NCBI GenBank assembly: GCA_903824735.1
Contig: CAIJXO010000071.1
Coordinates: forward strand, 1 to 10,584
Source: an uncultured bacterium
GTDB taxonomy: Bacteria; Patescibacteriota; Minisyncoccia; Phycocordibacterales; GWA1-40-21
Direction of reading: 5' to 3'
DNA length: 10,584 bases
A program made the position numbers and the translations under genes. Each line of letters starts with the position of its first letter. The first letter of the stretch is position 1. Below, in pieces: positions 6,763 to 10,584 of the stretch. Under the pieces are notes generated by a model, which was given only the letters and a program-made list of their open reading frames with translations, was not told where the DNA came from and ran no database searches.

Positions 6763-7215
6763 ATCTAAAGTTGTATCAATATCCTTGATTACCTCATCGA
6801 GCTTATGGTTACTTTTTATATAATATTTACTGATCCCGAGATTGATATATGATTTAATCGTATCGGATTTCTCGGTATTGGAAATGACGAAGATTGGAAT
6901 ACTCTTCCAGCGTCCTCCATTGGCCTTCAACTTTTTGACAAAATGAATACCGTTCTCTTTACCCAAAAGATTGTGATCAAGCCAGATCGCATCGATCTTC
7001 TCCAGGTCCTCTAAGTGTTCTAGTGCCTGTTTGATGCTTATGGCGGCAATGACGCCAAATCCTTGTTCTTCCAGGCTCGCGTTGAACACCTCATCGACAC
7101 TTCTAGCCGTCATCACGCTAAAGCCTTTCTTGACTAAACGGTTGTTAACCACATCAAGCAAAGCTCTTTCGTCTTCTATTACTAGAATTGTTTTCTTCTT
7201 CAATATTTTTTTCAT
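6745..7215 (-). CDS. Single-domain response regulator (receiver C) with internal 21-residue repeat
   Basis: A stand-alone CheY-like receiver of 156 residues, last gene of the two-component operon. Phosphorylation residues are present: acidic pair Glu14/Asp15, phospho-acceptor Asp80 in IWLDHNLLG, Ser112 in place of the usual Thr, and Lys134. It closely resembles receiver B (shared WLDHxLLG, IPIFVxSN and HxLDE motifs) but is longer in one place. Residues 27-45 (LVKKGFSV...) are followed by a similar unit at 48-66 (LEEQGFGV...), adding exactly 21 residues between helix 1 and strand 3. The ATG at 7215 was chosen because it lies 4 nt after the receiver B stop and directly before the conserved start; the frame stays open upstream to 7311, but that part overlaps receiver B and lacks receiver sequence. 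There is no output domain. The stop lies in the loop of the operon terminator. Confidence 0.88.
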   Translation of the reverse strand: MKKILKKKTILVIEDERALLDVVNNRLVKKGFSVMTARSVDEVFNASLEEQGFGVIAAISIKQALEHLEDLEKIDAIWLDHNLLGKENGIHFVKKLKANGGRWKSIPIFVISNTEKSDTIKSYINLGISKYYIKSNHKLDEVIKDIDTTLDKKITR

Positions 7216-7219
7216 CAAA

Positions 7220-7636
7220 TTATTTTTTGTCTTCCTTTGGCTTATCGAGAAATTTACGAATATCGGCAGTAATCTCGTCGAGGCGGTGTTCTGCTTTGAC
7301 AGAGTAAACATTAACCCCCAATCTTAAATATGATTGCATGTTTGTACTACTTGCAGTGTTCGACACCACAAAAATGGGAATGTCTTTCCATTTACTGTCA
7401 GGGCCCTTGAGCTTGGCCACAAAGTCGAGACCGGTCTTCTCGCCTAAAAGATAATGGTCAAGCCAAACCACATCGATACTGCCGACGTCTTCCATGTAGT
7501 GTAGCCCCTGGTCGACTGTACGTGCCGTGACCACTTCAAAACCGCTTTTCTCAAGCTTAGCTTGAATAACCTGGACTAGAGGTCTCTCGTCCTCGATAAC
7601 TAAAACGGTGTAGGTTTTGGGTAGGTTTCTTAACAT
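7220..7636 (-). CDS. Single-domain response regulator (receiver B)
   Basis: A 138-residue protein with only a receiver domain (about 9-132), expected to take a phosphoryl group from the kinase encoded just upstream. Key residues: Glu15/Asp16, phospho-acceptor Asp60 in VWLDHYLLG, Ser92 (usually Thr) in FVVSNT, and Lys114. The C-terminal tail is Lys-rich (DKPKEDKK), with no DNA-binding or enzymatic domain. It is the closest relative in the window of receiver C, most likely a tandem gene duplicate. It starts 7 nt after the kinase stop. A -10 box lying across the kinase stop codon could also give it a separate leaderless transcript, allowing extra receiver B and C independently of the kinase. Confidence 0.9.
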   Translation of the reverse strand: MLRNLPKTYTVLVIEDERPLVQVIQAKLEKSGFEVVTARTVDQGLHYMEDVGSIDVVWLDHYLLGEKTGLDFVAKLKGPDSKWKDIPIFVVSNTASSTNMQSYLRLGVNVYSVKAEHRLDEITADIRKFLDKPKEDKK

Positions 7637-7642
7637 AAGTTT

Positions 7643-7651
7643 ACTATAGCA
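7643..7651 (-). promoter_or_regulatory. Possible internal extended -10 promoter for receiver B
   Basis: The minus strand reads TGCTATAGT, made from the last codons and the TAG stop of the kinase gene. It ends 6 nt before the receiver B ATG, the same spacing as the leaderless promoters at 3560-3568 and 10003-10011. The hexamer is one base off TATAAT. It could uncouple receivers B and C from the rest of the operon. Confidence 0.4.
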
Positions 7652-8960
7652 CTATTTGTTGCTTTTTACTTCGACGTAAGGGTAAGGTGGCATAAAATAT
7701 TGTTCCCTTATTTTCAACCGATTCAAACCAGAGTTTTCCGCCCGCCTGCTCCACAATTGATTTAGCAATATACAAACCAAGGCCAGTCCCTTCCGTGTCT
7801 TTACCGATAACATTATCCGCCCGAAAAAGTTTGGTAAATATTCGGCTTTGCTGATTTTTGGGAATACCGTAGCCATTATCAGTTACTTTCAAGATTAAGT
7901 TTTTCTCATTGTCCAAAGACAATGAGATCGAGACCGCACCACCAATCGGAGTGTACTTAATGGAATTTGATAATAGATTTTGGATGACCATGCGAAAAAG
8001 TTTGGGGTCAATCTTTACCGAAGGAATATTATTTTCAAATGAAACAGAGAAGTTCAGATTTTTTTCTTCAATTTGTTGCTTTTGTTCAGCGATTACATTC
8101 TGAGCTAGCTTGACCATATCAGTCGGCTTTGACTCTACAACGAAAGTCCCAAGCTCGATGCGCGACACATCAAGCAAGGTGTTCACCAAATCCACCATAC
8201 GGCGATTACCGTTATAGATTTCTTGAAGATACTTTTTCTGATCGGGTGTGACTTCACCGACATCACCGGTCAAAAGCATTTCACTGTACCAATTCACCGT
8301 CGAAAGTGGTGTACGCAATTGATGCGAAGCCAACGAGACGAATTCCGTCTTGGCTTTATCAATTTCTTTTTCTTTAGTGATATCGCGAAAGACTTCCACC
8401 GCTCCAACGATTTTTTTGTTCAAAATCACCGGCGCCACAATACTACTCGCCGGGAAACGACTCTTATCTTTTCGAATATAGTAAAAAGGGTTCGTCAGGT
8501 CAGCCACAAATTTCTGACCAGCCAGCACCTGAGTCAAAATTCTTTCTTTAAAAGACACCCCGACCCCGTTCACGTCCTCTCTTGGAACAACTTGCACCAT
8601 ACTCTTACCGATAATCTCGGCACTTTTCCAACCCAACATTTCCTCAAAGCTTTTATTGATGTAGCTGATCTTTCCCTCTTTATCCACTACGACGAGACCG
8701 TCACCGATACTGGCCAGAATTGCCTCACTCTTTGATCTGATCTGCTCAAGGTCTTTGGTACGCTGAAGGACTTTTTTCTCAAGTGTATTATGTAATCTTT
8801 TGAGCTCACGAGCGGTGACCACCAATTTCAGTCTGGTCGCCTCTTTCTCTTTGGCCGTAATGGCCAATTTACGTCTAATACTCTCTTTTTCTCTAGCGAT
8901 TACCGCCAGCTTTTGCGCGGTAATAACAAATTGTTTTTTGGTTTTTTTGTTTAATTTCAT
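7644..8960 (-). CDS. Cytoplasmic PAS-domain sensor histidine kinase
   Basis: A 438-residue sensor kinase without a membrane helix, so its signal is cytoplasmic. Order: Lys/Glu-rich coiled coil (about 5-78) containing three 14-residue repeats; PAS domain (about 79-195, GDGLVVVDKEGKISYINKS, ending VFRDITKEKE); DHp helices with the H-box SLASHQLRTPL, phospho-acceptor His213; and a catalytic ATP-binding domain with N-box NLLSNSIKYT (about 328-337), G1 DNGYGIP (about 363) and G2 GTGLGLYIAKS (about 391). It autophosphorylates on His213 and should donate to the receivers encoded in the same operon. The start ATG at 8960 is 6 nt after the receiver A stop; there is no Shine-Dalgarno sequence, so coupled translation is likely. 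All catalytic motifs are intact. The ligand of the PAS domain is unknown. Confidence 0.94.
   Translation of the reverse strand: MKLNKKTKKQFVITAQKLAVIAREKESIRRKLAITAKEKEATRLKLVVTARELKRLHNTLEKKVLQRTKDLEQIRSKSEAILASIGDGLVVVDKEGKISYINKSFEEMLGWKSAEIIGKSMVQVVPREDVNGVGVSFKERILTQVLAGQKFVADLTNPFYYIRKDKSRFPASSIVAPVILNKKIVGAVEVFRDITKEKEIDKAKTEFVSLASHQLRTPLSTVNWYSEMLLTGDVGEVTPDQKKYLQEIYNGNRRMVDLVNTLLDVSRIELGTFVVESKPTDMVKLAQNVIAEQKQQIEEKNLNFSVSFENNIPSVKIDPKLFRMVIQNLLSNSIKYTPIGGAVSISLSLDNEKNLILKVTDNGYGIPKNQQSRIFTKLFRADNVIGKDTEGTGLGLYIAKSIVEQAGGKLWFESVENKGTIFYATLPLRRSKKQQIVL
8787..8912 (-). repeat. Three 42-bp (14-residue) coiled-coil repeats inside the kinase gene
   Basis: Kinase residues 17-58 consist of three consecutive 14-residue units: KLAVIAREKESIRR, KLAITAKEKEATRL and KLVVTARELKRLHN. 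They keep a K-L-x-x-x-A-[RK]-E core. A 14-residue period is two heptads, so each unit adds a defined length to a signalling coiled coil before the PAS domain. Half a unit (residues 9-16) precedes them. Similar TAKEKE linkers are known in other soluble PAS kinases. Confidence 0.75.
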
Positions 8961-8966
8961 CAGAGC

Positions 8967-9335
8967 TTATTTCAAGAATTTTATTACCCCCTCCGCGATT
9001 ACGGCAATCGGTGTATTTGATTTAATGAAAAAGTCTTTAACACCAAACTCGCGTGTTCTTTTAATATCATTTTCCTGGCTTAAGTTGCTCAAGACCATAA
9101 CTGGAGTTCGTATACCCATCGCCCTTAGGGTTGATAGGACCGCAAAGCCATCCATTTTGGGCATAATCAAATCGAGCAAGATCAGTGAGAATGACTCCTG
9201 TTTTAAGATGGCGATACCTTCCTCGCCATTGAAGACAGTTTTAACCTCAAAGCCAGAGTAAGTCAGCTTGAAACTAAGCGCCCGAGCCAGGGTTTTTTCA
9301 TCCTCGATAATTAAAATTTTCTTGAGGTTTTCCAT
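8967..9335 (-). CDS. Single-domain response regulator (receiver A), first gene of the two-component operon
   Basis: A 122-residue CheY-like receiver. Residues: Glu11/Asp12 in IIEDEK, phospho-acceptor Asp55 in LLDLIMPKMDG, Ser83 (usually Thr) in MVLSNLS, and Lys105 in FIKSN. The LIMPKMDG loop is canonical, unlike the WLDHxLLG loops of receivers B and C, so it belongs to a different receiver branch and may serve as the first or alternative acceptor. It ends at the last helix with no output domain. It begins the leftward operon receiver A - kinase - receiver B - receiver C. The ATG at 9335 is preceded by a leader of about 30 nt from an extended -10 promoter, with no Shine-Dalgarno sequence. Confidence 0.92.
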   Translation of the reverse strand: MENLKKILIIEDEKTLARALSFKLTYSGFEVKTVFNGEEGIAILKQESFSLILLDLIMPKMDGFAVLSTLRAMGIRTPVMVLSNLSQENDIKRTREFGVKDFFIKSNTPIAVIAEGVIKFLK

Positions 9336-9363
9336 TACTTATAATGACGCACCAGAGAGGGTG

Positions 9364-9391
9364 TGATTACTTGGAGTATAGCATGTAATCA
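9364..9391. promoter_or_regulatory. Operator-like dyad centred on the operon promoter
   Basis: TGATTAC (9364-9370) and GTAATCA (9385-9391) are perfect 7-bp inverted arms separated by 14 nt, so arm centres are 21 bp apart, two helical turns. The midpoint falls on the -10 hexamer of the receiver A promoter. This geometry suits a dimeric repressor. Its protein is not evident: no gene of the operon encodes a DNA-binding domain. Confidence 0.45.
9375..9383 (-). promoter_or_regulatory. Extended -10 promoter for the two-component operon
   Basis: The minus strand reads TGCTATACT, identical to the permease promoter at 3560-3568. It lies 39 nt before the receiver A start, giving a leader of roughly 30 nt. 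It is the main promoter candidate for the four-gene operon. Confidence 0.55.
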
Positions 9392-9417
9392 TTCGGCAAG
9401 TGCTACGGCAGATAAGT

Positions 9418-9672
9418 ATGGGAATAATATTATGGATTATATTCGGTGCTTTAGTCGGTTGGATTACTTCAATGTTTATGGGTACAAACCAAGCTCAAGG
9501 TTTGGGTCAAGATATTGTCGTCGGTATTATCGGTGCCCTGCTTGGCGGCTGGTTGATGTCTTTAGTCGGCAAAGTAGGAATCACCGGCTTTAATGTCTAC
9601 AGCTTCATTGTGGCCGTGATTGGCGCGGTTATTCTAATTATTGTAGTCAAGGCCTTACGGCGAATTGGGTAA
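9418..9672 (+). CDS. GlsB/YeaQ/YmgE-family small membrane protein
   Basis: An 84-residue, very hydrophobic protein with three predicted helices (about 2-18, 30-50 and 57-78) and the family's glycine-rich pattern: IIFGALVGWITSMFMG, then DIVVGIIGALLGGWL and a final helix ending in a basic tail (KALRRIG). Members (Pfam transglycosylase-associated family) are induced by stress in many bacteria; their molecular role is unclear and an enzymatic activity is not established. The ATG at 9418 was chosen; an in-frame GTG at 9400 would add six polar residues not typical of the family. No Shine-Dalgarno sequence or strong -10 stands out. It is divergent from the two-component operon, which may indicate shared control. 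A hairpin follows the stop. Confidence 0.88.
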   Translation: MGIILWIIFGALVGWITSMFMGTNQAQGLGQDIVVGIIGALLGGWLMSLVGKVGITGFNVYSFIVAVIGAVILIIVVKALRRIG

Positions 9673-9683
9673 AATACGAACCG

Positions 9684-9722
9684 AGGAAACAGGCATAATA
9701 TAATGTTGTGCCTGTTTCTTTG
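9684..9722 (+). terminator. Hairpin between convergent genes, probable terminator
   Basis: GAAACAGGCA and TGCCTGTTTC form a perfect 10-bp stem around a 13-nt AT-rich loop, followed by TTTGG on the plus strand. It starts 13 nt after the GlsB-like stop and ends just before the stop of the convergent gene. The T tract is short and interrupted, and the minus-strand side lacks one, so it should work mainly for the rightward gene. Confidence 0.65.
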
Positions 9723-9723
9723 G

Positions 9724-9996
9724 TTAATCAAGCCTCTTATCTAATCTTTTATACAACGAGCCGGTGAAGATTAAAATAACGAGACCAATAATAAAGACAA
9801 AGACCGGGTGATCATTAAAAAGTGGAACACGGTTTATAATATCTTCGAAACCATGCAGGACGGCAATTACACCAAATAGAACCAGAAATGAAAAAGTGAC
9901 TGGGTATTTGCCAAACACCGTGCGGGTCTTCTCCCCCATGTACTCATCAGTTCTTCGTGTGACTTGTTCGATATGTTCTAGTGGATCTTTGAGCAT
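9724..9996 (-). CDS. Hypothetical two-helix membrane protein
   Basis: A 90-residue protein not assigned to a named family. It has a polar N-terminal third (about 1-32, with EHIEQVTRRTDEYMGEKTR), a first helix (about 34-50, VTFSFLVLFGVIAVL), a short loop with HGFEDIINRVPLFNDHP, a second helix (about 65-82, VFVFIIGLVILIFTG) and a basic tail (YKRLDKRLD). Both ends are probably cytoplasmic. The ATG at 9996 lies 6 nt after a perfect extended -10, predicting a leaderless monocistronic message. It is convergent with the GlsB-like gene and follows the hairpin that ends the lipoprotein gene. Confidence 0.78.
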   Translation of the reverse strand: MLKDPLEHIEQVTRRTDEYMGEKTRTVFGKYPVTFSFLVLFGVIAVLHGFEDIINRVPLFNDHPVFVFIIGLVILIFTGSLYKRLDKRLD

Positions 9997-10002
9997 AGAG
10001 AA

Positions 10003-10011
10003 ATTATAGCA
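10003..10011 (-). promoter_or_regulatory. Extended -10 promoter for the two-helix membrane protein (leaderless)
   Basis: The minus strand reads TGCTATAAT, a perfect extended -10 ending 6 nt before the ATG at 9996, so transcription should start at the start codon. It is preceded by TTGACTA, much like the sigma-factor promoter at 6063-6071. Confidence 0.6.
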
Positions 10012-10016
10012 TAGTC

Positions 10017-10044
10017 AAAGACCCCGCGCTTGGTAGCCGGGGTC
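10017..10044 (-). terminator. Probable terminator hairpin after the lipoprotein gene
   Basis: Read leftwards, GACCCCG and CGGGGTC form a 7-bp GC-rich stem (10044-10038 and 10026-10020) around an 11-nt loop that can pair further (GC/GC), followed by TTTGAC. The T tract is only three bases, so termination may be incomplete. It lies 41 nt after the lipoprotein stop and just before the next promoter. Confidence 0.5.
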
Positions 10045-10084
10045 AATGGAAAGTTTATAGCGTACACTTTCAAAACTATGCTGT

Positions 10085-10438
10085 TCAACGCGGTTTCGGT
10101 CGCGGACCATCCTGGATCCACAGTCGACCGGCGACCACGACAGCATGCCCGTAGCCGGCTCCCTTGCCCTTCTTGTCGGCAAAGAAACGGAAACCTGATG
10201 ATTCGGCAACCAGGTGCTCCGTACCACCTAATTTCTGCCAAATTAGGATTTGGCGTACCGTCCCTGGAGACTCCAGGGTGATACGCTGTACGATTACGAT
10301 TTCGTCGCTTTCGTCGGGAAGATTCCCACGAGGACAGGCGAACTCGTCACGGAACGTGGTCTTGGTCTCAGGCAAACCAGCCCCGTAGACACCACAGCTC
10401 GCGAGCAGCATCAAACCGACGGTAATGTACTTCTTCAT
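10085..10438 (-). CDS. Putative lipoprotein of unknown function, GC-rich
   Basis: A 117-residue protein, not recognised. It begins with a lipoprotein signal peptide: MKKYITVG, a short hydrophobic core, and the lipobox LASC, so Cys15 would be lipidated and the mature part anchored on the outer face of a membrane. The mature region is polar with a second Cys (FACPRG), an acidic patch (LPDESDE) and a Gly/Lys-rich stretch (DKKGKGAGYGHA), ending RPKPR. The ATG at 10438 was chosen because the signal peptide starts there; the frame is open to an ATG at 10501, but that extension has no signal-peptide character. Base composition is unlike its neighbours: two 60-base rows in the gene are each 58% GC by hand count, against 35% in a row of the adjacent gene. 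An IS30-like transposase gene begins within 51 bp, so recent transfer is plausible. Confidence 0.6.
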   Translation of the reverse strand: MKKYITVGLMLLASCGVYGAGLPETKTTFRDEFACPRGNLPDESDEIVIVQRITLESPGTVRQILIWQKLGGTEHLVAESSGFRFFADKKGKGAGYGHAVVVAGRLWIQDGPRPKPR

Positions 10439-10440
10439 TG

Positions 10441-10584
10441 TGGATGAAAATTCTTGTTTGAAATGCAACTCATGTATAAGATAAATATATGAGAAAAACA
10501 TTTAAGCATTTGGACTTTCACGCTCGAGACCGCCTTGAGGGTTTGTGGCGTGCTGGACATAGACAGACAGAGATTGCCAAGATA
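10441..10584 (+). mobile_element. Left part of a probable IS30-family insertion sequence
   Basis: The IS30-like transposase start at 10489 implies an insertion sequence running off the right edge. The sequence at 10449-10469 (TTCTTGTTTGAAATGCAACT core) lies where a terminal inverted repeat would be, but its partner is outside the window, so the left boundary is a guess. It would sit directly upstream of the lipoprotein gene start. Confidence 0.35.
10489..10584 (+). CDS. IS30-family transposase, N-terminus (cut by window edge)
   Basis: An open frame from the ATG at 10489 runs 32 codons off the right edge. The residues KHLDFHARDRLEGLWRAGH followed by RQTEIAKI match the start of IS30-type transposases, whose N-terminal helix-turn-helix (HTH_38 type) normally reads K-x-L-[TS]-x-x-x-R-x-x-I-E-x-L-x-x-x-G-x-S-x-x-E-I-A-x-x-L-G. 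The catalytic DDE domain lies beyond the window, so intactness cannot be judged. A TATAAG -10-like box (10475-10480) ends 8 nt before the ATG. It is divergent from the lipoprotein gene. Confidence 0.72.
   Translation, partial: MRKTFKHLDFHARDRLEGLWRAGHRQTEIAKI

Noticed and set aside
7216..7311. 32-residue N-terminal extension of receiver C
   Set aside because: It is antisense-free but overlaps the end of receiver B in another frame, precedes the conserved receiver start, and an ATG sits 4 nt after the receiver B stop, the usual spacing in this operon.
8223..8735. Rightward 170-codon frame inside the histidine kinase gene
   Set aside because: It is antisense to the PAS and DHp coding region, whose motifs are intact; no domain or start signal supports it.
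10439..10501. 21-residue N-terminal extension of the lipoprotein
   Set aside because: The Lys-rich start, hydrophobic core and lipobox begin at the ATG at 10438; the extension would bury the signal peptide and overlaps the transposase start.
1..10584. CRISPR array, tRNA, rRNA or phage genes
   Set aside because: No regularly spaced repeats, no tRNA-like cloverleaf and no rRNA-like conserved blocks were noticed on either strand; no phage structural or integrase genes were seen.

Overview
The window looks like a piece of chromosome from a Candidate Phyla Radiation (Patescibacteria) bacterium, most likely of the Parcubacteria group. The reasons are: compact, moderately AT-rich DNA; very short gaps between genes; almost no recognisable Shine-Dalgarno sequences; several start codons 6-8 nt after a -10 box; a small secreted peptidoglycan-binding protein; and a soluble PAS histidine kinase with TAKEKE-type linker repeats next to stand-alone receivers. 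TGA and TAG both serve as stops, so a recoded lineage using UGA as a sense codon is not indicated. The phylum assignment is an inference; no rRNA or marker gene is present.

Layout. Bases 1-3513 hold three genes read leftwards: a P2-type (Ca2+-like) cation ATPase, a slipin/stomatin membrane protein, and the first 33 codons of another membrane protein cut by the left edge. Divergent from the ATPase, 3575-5537 encodes a MacB/FtsX-like permease and its ABC ATPase. The ABC gene runs tail to tail, with a 10-bp overlap, into a leftward ECF-type sigma factor (5528-6034). A 308-bp divergent spacer follows, then a small secreted peptidoglycan-binding protein (6343-6708) ending at a strong bidirectional terminator.

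Bases 6745-9335 are a leftward two-component operon in transcriptional order receiver A, PAS histidine kinase, receiver B, receiver C, with gaps of only 4-7 nt. None of the three regulators has an output domain, so signal must pass by phosphotransfer or protein contact. Receiver C carries a clean extra 21-residue unit resembling the segment just before it. A 7-bp dyad is centred exactly on the operon promoter.

To the right lie a GlsB/YeaQ-type small membrane protein (+), a two-helix membrane protein (-), a visibly GC-richer lipoprotein gene (-), and the start of an IS30-like transposase (+) cut by the right edge.

Common thread: most products are envelope proteins or signalling parts (ion pump, slipin, ABC exporter, ECF sigma, secreted PG binder, two-component system, GlsB), suggesting an envelope/stress-response neighbourhood. 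No single known system unites them. The best candidates for something new are the receiver-only phosphorelay with its internally duplicated receiver, and the repeated extended -10 promoter architecture that appears to give leaderless transcripts.
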